Below are positions 1 through 5,652 of a DNA stretch of 9,675 nucleotides, in pieces. The translations under genes were made by a program, and so were the position numbers. The notes beneath the pieces are model-generated. The model did not search any database, was not told the DNA's origin, and saw nothing but the letters and a program-made list of their open reading frames with translations. The stretch's first letter is position 1. Each line of letters starts with the position of its first letter. Source of the DNA: UBA668 sp049318165 (GTDB taxonomy: Bacteria > Actinomycetota > Acidimicrobiia > Acidimicrobiales > Ilumatobacteraceae); contig JBMOGW010000138.1 of NCBI GenBank assembly GCA_049318165.1, forward strand, positions 1 to 9,675, given 5' to 3'.

Positions 1-507
1 ATCTACCCGTACCTCGTGGCCCTGCAGGCCACACCGGTGCTGGCCATCGTGCCGATCATCTACTCGGTGTTCGGCGGTGGCATGTCGTCGCGCATCTACG
101 TCGTGGTGATGATCTCGATCTTCCCGATCGTGACGAACACGCTCTTCGGTCTCACCTCGGTCGACGCCTCGCAGCACGACCTGTTCACGCTGCGCAAGGC
201 CGGTCGCATCACGCGGCTCTACAAGCTGCAGTTCCCCTCGGCGATGCCGGCGATCTTCACAGGCTTCCGCATCTCGGCAGGCCTTGCGGTCATCGGTGCC
301 ATCGTCGGTGAGCAGTTCTTCCGTCAAGGCCAGAAGCCAGGCATCGGCATCGTGATGGAACAGTTTCGCCAGAAGCTCCGGTACCCGCAGATGTACGGGG
401 GCCTGCTCGTCGCCTCTGCGCTCGGCATCATCGTCTTCTTCGTCTTCAGCTGGATCGGCCGCCTCGTCGTCGGCCATTGGCACGAGGCCACCCGCCGCAA
501 CAGCTGA
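1..507 (+). CDS. ABC transporter permease, SsuC/TauC type (5' partial)
   Basis: This is the C-terminal 168 residues of an inner-membrane permease of a binding-protein-dependent ABC importer (BPD_transp_1 family). The frame is open from base 1, so the true start lies upstream; the GTG at 16 is an internal Val codon. Hydrophobic segments are visible near the start (TPVLAIVPIIYSVFG), after about base 85 (VVVMISIFPIVTNTLFGL), around bases 262-315 and near the C-terminus (LGIIVFFVFSWIGRLVV). Between them, at about bases 160-245, lies the cytoplasmic coupling loop: DASQHDLFTLRKAG followed by LQFPSAMPAIF, the expected EAA-loop pattern that docks onto the ATPase. The downstream gene encodes the matching substrate-binding lipoprotein 76 bp away. 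The closest general relatives are aliphatic sulfonate, taurine, nitrate and HMP/riboflavin-precursor importers; the substrate cannot be read from this fragment. The ATPase is not in the window. Confidence 0.9.
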   Translation: MYPYLVALQATPVLAIVPIIYSVFGGGMSSRIYVVVMISIFPIVTNTLFGLTSVDASQHDLFTLRKAGRITRLYKLQFPSAMPAIFTGFRISAGLAVIGAIVGEQFFRQGQKPGIGIVMEQFRQKLRYPQMYGGLLVASALGIIVFFVFSWIGRLVVGHWHEATRRNS

Positions 508-571
508 CCCGTTGTCCCATCCACCGAGCCCGCTCCCGCGGTCTCCTCATCACAGCGTGAACAACCAACCC

Positions 572-577
572 AAGGAG
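572..577 (+). promoter_or_regulatory. Shine-Dalgarno site that fixes the lipoprotein start
   Basis: AAGGAG lies 6 nt before the ATG at 584. It selects that ATG over an in-frame ATG at 512, which has no ribosome site and would place 24 polar residues in front of the signal peptide. The 76-bp gap after the permease shows no hairpin or obvious promoter, so the two genes are probably cotranscribed. Confidence 0.8.
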
Positions 578-583
578 CAATAC

Positions 584-1825
584 ATGCACATTCGTCGCAG
601 TCACAAACTGCTGGCAACTGCCATGGCTTCCGTGCTCGTGCTCGCCGCGTGCGGCAGCGACAGCGATTCGTCGGCGACGACGGCAGCGGAGACCACCACC
701 GGGGCCACCGAGACGACGGGGGCCACCGAGACCACTGGCGGCACCGAGACCACCACCGCCGCAGCGACCAGCCTGAAGGGCATCTGCCCCGACACGGTGA
801 CCCTGCAGACGGACTGGATGCCGGAGGCCGAGCACGGCTACCTGTACAACCTGGTCGGCGACGGCTACGAGATGGATGCCGACAAGGCGTACGTGACCGG
901 CCCGCTCGTCGCGAGCGGCGTGGACACCGGCGTGGAGATCCAGATCCGTTCGGGTGGTCTGCCGCAGCAGTTCACCCCGGTGACGCAGATCCTCTACAAC
1001 GACGACAGCATCCTGGCCGGCTTCGTGTACACCGACGAGGCGATCCAGTTCTCGGGCAGCGAGTTCCCGACCGTCGCTGTGATGAGCGGCTTCGAGAAGA
1101 ACCCGCAGATGATCATGTGGGACCCGGCCACGTACCCGGACGTGAAGGGCATCGCCGACCTCGGCAAGGCCACCCCGCCCGTGACCGTGCGCTACTTCGG
1201 TGGTGCGGCGTACATGGACTTCCTCACCGCGACCGGCGTCCTCTCGAAGGACCAGGTCGACGGCTCGTACACCGGTGACCCGGCGCTCTTCATCGCCGAC
1301 AACGGCAAGGCGGCACAGCAGGGCTTCGGTTCGGCCGAGCCGTACCTGTACGAGAACGAGCTGAAGGACTGGGGCAAGCCGGTCGCGTACGAGTACATCA
1401 ACGACATCGGCTGGAAGAACTACGCCCAGTCGATCGCGACGAAGCCGGACAATGTCACCAAGTACGCCGACTGCTTCAAGGCCCTCGTACCGATGATCCA
1501 GCAGTCGACCGTCGACTACCTGGCCGACCCGACCCACGGCAACAAGGTCATCATCGACGCCGTGAACTCGTTCGGTGAGGCCTTCGGCTGGACCTACACC
1601 GAGGGCGCTGCCCAGTTCGGCGTGGACACCATCAAGAAGGACGGCCTCCAGGCCAATGACCCGGCGAGCGGTGTGCTCGGTCAGTTCGACGAGGCTCGCG
1701 TTGCGGACCTCATCGAGAAGGCCATCCCGGTGTACAAGGCTCAGGGCGCCACGCCCAAGGACGGCCTGACCCCGGCGGACATCGTCACCAACGAGTTCAT
1801 CGATCCCAGCATCAAGCTGCCGTGA
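584..1825 (+). CDS. ABC transporter substrate-binding lipoprotein, NMT1/THI5-like
   Basis: A 413-residue extracytoplasmic solute-binding protein that delivers ligand to the permease encoded just upstream. Residues 1-22 form a lipoprotein signal peptide: basic HIRRSHK, a hydrophobic core, and a lipobox LAAC with the modified Cys at residue 23. Residues 31-63 are a Thr/Glu/Gly/Ala-rich linker that should tether the domain to the membrane. The folded domain starts near residue 70 with TLQTDWMPEAEHGYLY, which resembles the TDW-P-AEH opening of NMT1/THI5-like and NitT/TauT periplasmic proteins. That family includes binders of HMP/thiamine precursors, riboflavin, sulfonates and nitrate. Later segments such as SGGLPQQF and YTDEAIQF fit the two-lobe fold. 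The ligand cannot be assigned; the protein is somewhat longer than typical members, mainly because of the linker. The gene ends just before a strong terminator, so it is probably the last gene of the importer operon. Confidence 0.9.
   Translation: MHIRRSHKLLATAMASVLVLAACGSDSDSSATTAAETTTGATETTGATETTGGTETTTAAATSLKGICPDTVTLQTDWMPEAEHGYLYNLVGDGYEMDADKAYVTGPLVASGVDTGVEIQIRSGGLPQQFTPVTQILYNDDSILAGFVYTDEAIQFSGSEFPTVAVMSGFEKNPQMIMWDPATYPDVKGIADLGKATPPVTVRYFGGAAYMDFLTATGVLSKDQVDGSYTGDPALFIADNGKAAQQGFGSAEPYLYENELKDWGKPVAYEYINDIGWKNYAQSIATKPDNVTKYADCFKALVPMIQQSTVDYLADPTHGNKVIIDAVNSFGEAFGWTYTEGAAQFGVDTIKKDGLQANDPASGVLGQFDEARVADLIEKAIPVYKAQGATPKDGLTPADIVTNEFIDPSIKLP
701..754 (+). repeat. Three tandem 18-bp units in the lipoprotein linker
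   Basis: Three head-to-tail 18-bp units (701-718, 719-736, 737-754) encode Gly-(Ala/Gly)-Thr-Glu-Thr-Thr three times, at residues 40-57 of the lipoprotein. The units differ only at a few bases. Such an in-frame repeat in a flexible tether can gain or lose units by slippage without breaking the gene. Confidence 0.85.
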
Positions 1826-1855
1826 TCGTCGCTCACTGAGCGAACGGACGAACCA

Positions 1856-1887
1856 GGAAGGGCCCCGGCTCCGGCCGGGGCCCTTCC
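1856..1887 (+). terminator. Strong hairpin terminator after the importer genes
   Basis: A perfect 14-bp stem, GGAAGGGCCCCGGC pairing with GCCGGGGCCCTTCC, closes on the 4-nt loop TCCG. It begins 30 bp after the lipoprotein stop codon. No T-run follows, which is common for terminators in high-GC actinobacteria. The stem is symmetrical and could also stop transcription from the other direction, although the nearest minus-strand gene ends further right, at 2376. Confidence 0.85.
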
Positions 1888-1901
1888 GCGTCCCGGGTCC
1901 T

Positions 1902-1952
1902 TCTGTGTCACATCGCCCACCTCGTGGACACACATCCCCCGTGTGACAGAGA
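1902..1952. promoter_or_regulatory. Spaced inverted repeat TCTGTGTCACA / TGTGACAGAGA
   Basis: The arms at 1902-1912 and 1942-1952 are complementary at 10 of 11 positions. Between them, GACACA (1927-1932) can instead pair with TGTGTC (1904-1909), and CACAC (1929-1933) with GTGTG (1941-1945), so alternative folds compete. The element lies between the importer terminator and the structured leader of the small membrane protein gene. It could be a pair of operator half-sites (TCACA and TGTGA are typical of many regulators) or an RNA switch. Neither is shown; the symmetry itself is plain. Confidence 0.4.
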
Positions 1953-1970
1953 CGGGCCGGGCGCTACCGA
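1943..1970 (+). promoter_or_regulatory. Candidate promoter for the small membrane protein gene
   Basis: GTGACA at 1943-1948 matches the -35 consensus TTGACA at five of six bases. A 16-bp spacer follows, then TACCGA at 1965-1970 as a poor -10 (TANNNT expected, last base wrong). A start near 1977 would put the 40-bp repeat at 1978 at the very 5' end of the transcript. The -35 overlaps the right arm of the inverted repeat, which would suit repression there. Weak evidence in GC-rich DNA. Confidence 0.25.
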
Positions 1971-1977
1971 TGTTCAC

Positions 1978-2051
1978 GTCGCAGCATGACCGCCATCGAT
2001 GGTGGTCGGGTCGTGACCTGCTCAGGTCAGCAGCGCGGACGGCTACCGTCC
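1978..2051 (+). repeat. Structured repeat, copy 1 (leader of the small membrane gene)
   Basis: Bases 1978-2017 match 2304-2343 at 35 of 40 positions without gaps. The core is a hairpin, GACCGCC (1988-1994) with GGTGGTC (2001-2007), containing one G-T wobble and loop ATCGAT. Two more short stems follow: CTGCT/AGCAG (2018-2022 with 2029-2033; an alternative is GACCTG/CAGGTC at 2015-2028) and GGACGG/CCGTCC (2037-2042 with 2046-2051). The last stem ends 6 nt before the ATG at 2058, so the leader of that gene would be heavily folded and its ribosome site may be hidden. Confidence 0.6.
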
Positions 2052-2057
2052 TGGGGC

Positions 2058-2276
2058 ATGGGTGACGCTGCGGACGACCGACACGTCGAGCCGGTGCCGG
2101 CTCCGTCTGTCCCGGCGCCGAAAGGTCGGGCGTTGCTGGTCCCTTACCTGATCGGTTCGGTGCTCGCCTTCGTCGTGCTGTTCGCCGTGCCCGGGTCGAT
2201 CTCGTTCCTCGGCCGCCACGCCATCGGTGCTGCGGTCACTGTCGTCCTCATGGCACGCGCCTGGCCCTGGAAGTAG
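2058..2276 (+). CDS. Small two-helix membrane protein, function unknown
   Basis: A 72-residue protein that I do not recognise. Residues 1-24 are polar with a Pro/Ala/Val stretch (EPVPAPSVPAPKGR). Two hydrophobic segments follow, at about 25-45 (LLVPYLIGSVLAFVVLF) and 53-67 (HAIGAAVTVVLMARA), ending in WPWK. The hairpin topology would place both termini on one side of the membrane. An in-frame ATG at 1986 would add 24 residues, but it lies inside the repeat copy 1 hairpin and the added residues look non-coding, so 2058 is preferred. There is no clear Shine-Dalgarno sequence: GGGG sits directly before the ATG, and TACCGT 8 nt upstream could be a -10 for a nearly leaderless message. The gene stands alone between the importer terminator and a convergent transporter gene. 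Base composition resembles the neighbours. Confidence 0.6.
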   Translation: MGDAADDRHVEPVPAPSVPAPKGRALLVPYLIGSVLAFVVLFAVPGSISFLGRHAIGAAVTVVLMARAWPWK

Positions 2277-2303
2277 CCACCGTCCGGCCGTCCACGTGAA
2301 GAT

Positions 2304-2381
2304 GTCGCGGCGTGACCGCCTTCGATGGCGGTCGGGGCGTGACAGGTTCGGGCGAACCGCGGCGTCTGAGCCGGGTCAGAC
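2304..2381 (+). repeat. Structured repeat, copy 2 (between convergent genes)
   Basis: Bases 2304-2343 are the second copy of the 40-bp repeat. Here the core stem GACCGCC (2314-2320) with GGCGGTC (2327-2333) is fully Watson-Crick, and the flanking GTCGCG/CGTGAC (2304-2309 with 2338-2343) can extend it across an internal loop. Two further stems follow: GGTTC/GAACC (2345-2349 with 2354-2358) and GTCTGA/TCAGAC (2364-2369 with 2376-2381). The last stem covers the stop codon of the minus-strand transporter gene. Copy 2 starts 27 bp after the small membrane protein stop, so it fills the convergent gap and may end transcription from both sides. No T-run is seen on either strand. Confidence 0.6.
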
Positions 2382-3977
2382 GAGGAGCTGCACGAGGATC
2401 AGCTTGACGATCATCGCCAGCGGCAGCACCAGGGCGTATCCAGCGTCCACGCGAGGGTCGCCCTTGCTCGCCTCGGCGGCGTACGCCTGCACGGCGGGCT
2501 GCGTCTCGATGCCGGCGATCTGGCCCGCGGCGGTGACGGGGTCGGCGCCGACGATGCGGGTGAGCGCCAGCGAGGCCACAGCGATGAAGCCGGTGATGAT
2601 CGCCGCGGCGATGGCCACCCGCGCCCCGACGCCCGTGCCGACGGCGTCACCGAACGTCGCACCCGAACGGATGCCGACGGCGCTGAGGAACACCAGAATG
2701 CCGAGCTGTCGCAACGTCAGGTTCGCCGCGTGCGGGATCTGCCACGTGATCGGGCCGGTGCGCGACAGCGTGCCGAGCACCAGACCGGCGATCAGCGGGC
2801 CGCCACCGACGCCGAGCTCGATCTCGCCGCCCCCGGGCAGCGGGATCGCGATCAGGCCGATCAACAGGCCGATGCCCATGCCGAGCGCGAAGCCCATCGC
2901 ATCGACTTCACCGAGGCTGCGATCCGAGTCGCCGAGCAGCTTGGCAACCTCGCTCATCCGCGCCGACGGACCGACGACACGCAGCCGGTCGCCCAGGCGC
3001 AGCACGAAGTTGCCGTCGGCCACCAGGTCCATGTCGCCGCGCCGGACACGGGTGATCGTCGCCCCGAACCGCCCCTCGAGGTCCAACTCGCGCAGGTGGA
3101 CCCCGGCGAGCTTGCGGTTCGACACGGAGATGCGACGAAAGTCGAGCATCGCACGGTCGAGCGGCAGATGACGACCGCTGCGCTCCCCCGCCCACGCCAG
3201 GAACCGCTCGACGTCGTCCGGCGCGCCGATGACCGTGCACAGGTCGCCCTGCGCCAACTGCACGTCGGTGGTGGCCAGCTGCACCACGCCGTCGTGCTCG
3301 TAACGGCCGAACGCGAGTCGGGTCCCTTCCCAGTGGCGCAGCTCACCCAGAGCCGGCAGGTCAGCGCGCACCACCATCAGCGTCGCGTTCGTGAGCTCGG
3401 CGGCGCCCGTCTCGACCGGCTCGCCGGCAGCCGCGGCGCGACGGGTCGCCCGCCGCAGTGACCAGGCCGCTGCCAGCAGCATCGTCAGCACGCCCAGCGG
3501 ATAGGCAAGCGAATAGCCGACCACCGGATCAGTGACGTCGCCGGAGGTAATGCGATCACCGAGCGAGCTGATTGCCGCCGACAGCGCAGGCGTGTTGGTG
3601 AGCGAGCCGGCGAACAGGCCGCCGCGCGCACCGGTGTCGAGGCCGAGCATGCTCGCCACACCGACGACCACGAGGGCGACCGCCCCGAGCAACACGGCCA
3701 CGCCGACGAGTACACGCGCTCCGCCTCGCCGCAGTTCGGCCAGGAACGACGGACCACTCGCCAGACCGACCGTGTAGATGAACAGCGCGAGGCCGATCTG
3801 CTGAACGATCGTTGGCGTGTTCGCCAACCGGTCGTCCGCCGCGCTCACCGCCAGGCCGACGAAGAGCGCTGCCGCCGGGCCGAGGGCGATGCCCTTGATG
3901 CGCACCTGCCCGAGCGCCGCCCCCACGCCCACCACCAGGAACAGCAGCAGCAGTGGATTGTCGATGAGGACGCCCAT
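2376..3977 (-). CDS. AspT/YidE-type membrane transporter with two TrkA_C domains
   Basis: A 533-residue integral membrane carrier of the aspartate:alanine exchanger (AspT, AAEx) family, which includes YidE and YbjL. The family layout is complete: a first Asp-Al_Ex membrane domain (about residues 5-175), two soluble RCK_C/TrkA_C domains (about 195-265 and 282-350), and a second Asp-Al_Ex domain (about 360-533). The membrane halves are internal repeats. LALFIYTVGLASG (63-75) corresponds to LGILVFLSAVGIRSG (425-439), and GSLTNTPAL (124-132) to AGIETQPAVQAYA (488-500). Length is normal for the family. AspT itself exchanges aspartate and alanine; most relatives have no proven substrate, so an amino acid or other carboxylate is only a guess. 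The ATG at 3977 has no Shine-Dalgarno sequence, but TAGAAC lies exactly 6 nt upstream, as a leaderless promoter would. It begins 59 bp after the glyoxalase-fold gene and may belong to that operon. Confidence 0.9.
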   Translation of the reverse strand: MGVLIDNPLLLLFLVVGVGAALGQVRIKGIALGPAAALFVGLAVSAADDRLANTPTIVQQIGLALFIYTVGLASGPSFLAELRRGGARVLVGVAVLLGAVALVVVGVASMLGLDTGARGGLFAGSLTNTPALSAAISSLGDRITSGDVTDPVVGYSLAYPLGVLTMLLAAAWSLRRATRRAAAAGEPVETGAAELTNATLMVVRADLPALGELRHWEGTRLAFGRYEHDGVVQLATTDVQLAQGDLCTVIGAPDDVERFLAWAGERSGRHLPLDRAMLDFRRISVSNRKLAGVHLRELDLEGRFGATITRVRRGDMDLVADGNFVLRLGDRLRVVGPSARMSEVAKLLGDSDRSLGEVDAMGFALGMGIGLLIGLIAIPLPGGGEIELGVGGGPLIAGLVLGTLSRTGPITWQIPHAANLTLRQLGILVFLSAVGIRSGATFGDAVGTGVGARVAIAAAIITGFIAVASLALTRIVGADPVTAAGQIAGIETQPAVQAYAAEASKGDPRVDAGYALVLPLAMIVKLILVQLLV

Positions 3978-4036
3978 GCGCCCGTTCTACCAGTCGGGTC
4001 CTCGGTGGCGGACCGATCCGGGTCGAAGGTCCCTGC

Positions 4037-4390
4037 TCAGGCGTACGCGCAGAGGTCGAACGCGTTGCCGTCCGGGTCGGCGAGGTTGACGATCATCCCG
4101 TAGGGCTCGCGACGCGGCGGCTCCACCTCGGTGGCGCCGAGCACGAGCAGACGCTCCAGCTCGTCGTCGAACTCGTCGAGCGAGCACGCCAGATCGAGAT
4201 GCACCGTGCCAAGTCGCACGTCGCCGCGCTGCAGCCCGATGCGCTGCACACCTCCCTCGTCGGCCAACACGATCCAACGGTCCTCGTCCTCGCGCGTGGA
4301 CTCGTGCAGACCGACGGCCGCGCACCAGAAGGTGGCGAGATGATCCGTCCGCGGCGAGTTGAGAGTGACCAGATCGAAGCGCGCCGCCAT
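4037..4390 (-). CDS. VOC/glyoxalase-fold protein (Glyoxalase_6-like)
   Basis: A 117-residue single-domain protein of the vicinal oxygen chelate superfamily. The two babab halves are visible: VTLNSPRTDHLATFWCAAVG near the N-terminus (residues 8-27), and TVHLDLACS (62-70) followed by a helix and the family's closing signature NLADPDGNAFDL (102-113). The start ATG shares one base with the stop of the upstream M20 hydrolase gene (TGATG on the minus strand), so translation is probably coupled and no separate ribosome site is needed. The conserved metal ligands of true glyoxalase I are not evident, and no reaction can be assigned. Coupling suggests a role with the two hydrolases, for example in binding or modifying an intermediate, but that is inference. 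A longer reading frame extends upstream to 4984 but runs antisense-like through the hydrolase gene and is not used. Confidence 0.85.
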   Translation of the reverse strand: MAARFDLVTLNSPRTDHLATFWCAAVGLHESTREDEDRWIVLADEGGVQRIGLQRGDVRLGTVHLDLACSLDEFDDELERLLVLGATEVEPPRREPYGMIVNLADPDGNAFDLCAYA

Positions 4391-5652
4391 CAGACCGGCT
4401 CCGCCGAGGCGAGCACCACGTGCAACAGCACGTCGCCGCCCGCAGCGATGTCGTGCGGGTGCGTGTACTCGGCGATGTTGTGCGACAGACCGTTCACGCT
4501 CGGCACGAAGATCATCGAGGTCGGGCACACTCGCGCCAGCATCTGTGCATCGTGACCGGCACCGCTCGGCATGCGCATCGTCGAGTGGCCGAGCCGTTGT
4601 GCAGTGGCCTCGACGAGATCGATCTTCGACGCATCGAACTCGACCGGCTCGAAGCGCGCGAGCTGCCGGCGCTCGATGGTGACGCCCTCTTCCGCGGCCA
4701 GCTGATCGCAGAGCATCGCGAAGATCCCCTCGGCCTGTTGGAGCAACAACTCGTCCGTGTTGCGCAGGTCGACCGTCATCGTCACCTTCGCCGGGACGAC
4801 GTTGACGAGGTTCGGGTGGAAGTCCATCCGGCCCACCGTCGCCACCTGCGTGCCGCCCATCTCCTGCGCAATGGCGCGTACGCCTGCGGTGATGGCGGCC
4901 GCCACGTAGCCCGGGTCCTTGCGCAGGCGCATCGGCGTGGTGCCGGCATGTGCCGATTGGCCGGTGATGGTCAGCTCGGTCCACGAGATGCCCTGCACGC
5001 CGGTGACCGCGCCGATGGTGACGCCTTCGTCCTCCAGCACGGGGCCCTGCTCGATGTGCAGCTCGAAGTACGCGTGCGGGGCCGATGCGGCCGGGCAGGG
5101 TGTGCTGCCCGCGTAGCCGATGCGAGCCAGTTCGTCACCGAGCCGGGCACCGTCGTCGGCGGCGCGCACGTCGAGCGCGTCCTCCAGCGCCATGCCGCCG
5201 ACGTACACCAGGCTGCCGAGCATGTCGGGTTGGAAGCGAGCGCCTTCCTCGTCGGTGAAGACCGCCACGCTGATCGGGTGACGGGTGGCGATGCCGTGCT
5301 GCTCGAGCGTCTCGACCACCTCCAGGCCACCGAGCACGCCGAGGTTGCCGTCGAACCGGCCCCCGGTGCGGACGGTGTCGATGTGCGACCCAACCATCAC
5401 GGGCGCGGCGCTCGGGTCGGTACCGGCACGGGTGCCGACGACGTTGCCGATCGCGTCGATGCTGACGTCGAGCCCGAGGTCGCGCATCCACCCGACCACC
5501 AGGTCGCGACCGTCCCGGTCGGCGTCGGTGAGCGCCAGTCGAGCGTTGCCCTTCTCGCCGTTCGGGCCGTGCACGGCGCCGATCTCGCCGAGCGCTGCGA
5601 GGCGCCCCCACAGGCGCTCGGCGTCGATCCGCAGCGACGAGTGGTCCGTCAT
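4390..5652 (-). CDS. M20 Zn-dependent N-carbamoyl-amino-acid / allantoate amidohydrolase
   Basis: A 420-residue binuclear metallohydrolase of the hydantoinase/carbamoylase (AmaB, allantoate amidohydrolase, beta-ureidopropionase) branch of the M20 family. Metal-site motifs are in order: GSHIDTV with His90, GGRFDGNLG with Asp101, TDEEGARF with Glu135/Glu136, ELHIEQGPVLE with His199, and GLSHNIAEYT with His391. GQSAHAGTTPMRLRKD (231-246) marks the inserted dimerisation domain. NLVNVVPAK (281-289) and DLRN (295-298) carry the Asn and Arg that bind the substrate carboxylate in this branch. The family cleaves a carbamoyl or ureido group from N-carbamoyl amino acids, N-carbamoyl-beta-alanine or allantoate; which one is used here cannot be told. 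The start ATG overlaps the creatininase-like stop by 4 nt (ATGA), and the stop overlaps the next gene's ATG, so this is the middle of a tightly coupled unit. Length is typical. Confidence 0.92.
   Translation of the reverse strand: MTDHSSLRIDAERLWGRLAALGEIGAVHGPNGEKGNARLALTDADRDGRDLVVGWMRDLGLDVSIDAIGNVVGTRAGTDPSAAPVMVGSHIDTVRTGGRFDGNLGVLGGLEVVETLEQHGIATRHPISVAVFTDEEGARFQPDMLGSLVYVGGMALEDALDVRAADDGARLGDELARIGYAGSTPCPAASAPHAYFELHIEQGPVLEDEGVTIGAVTGVQGISWTELTITGQSAHAGTTPMRLRKDPGYVAAAITAGVRAIAQEMGGTQVATVGRMDFHPNLVNVVPAKVTMTVDLRNTDELLLQQAEGIFAMLCDQLAAEEGVTIERRQLARFEPVEFDASKIDLVEATAQRLGHSTMRMPSGAGHDAQMLARVCPTSMIFVPSVNGLSHNIAEYTHPHDIAAGGDVLLHVVLASAEPV

Noticed and set aside
512..583. An upstream ATG at 512 for the lipoprotein
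   Set aside because: It would put 24 polar residues before the signal peptide and has no ribosome site, whereas the ATG at 584 has AAGGAG 6 nt upstream.
446..1933. A 495-codon open frame on the minus strand opposite the lipoprotein gene
   Set aside because: The lipoprotein on the plus strand has a signal peptide, lipobox and family match. The antisense frame is rich in Arg, Gly, Val and His with no recognisable domain, as expected for an antisense frame of high-GC coding DNA.
1978..2343. Reading the paired 40-bp repeats as a CRISPR array or as ends of an insertion sequence
   Set aside because: There are only two diverged copies, 326 bp apart, with a coding gene between them. There are no regular spacers, no transposase, and no inverted terminal repeats or target duplication around the pair.
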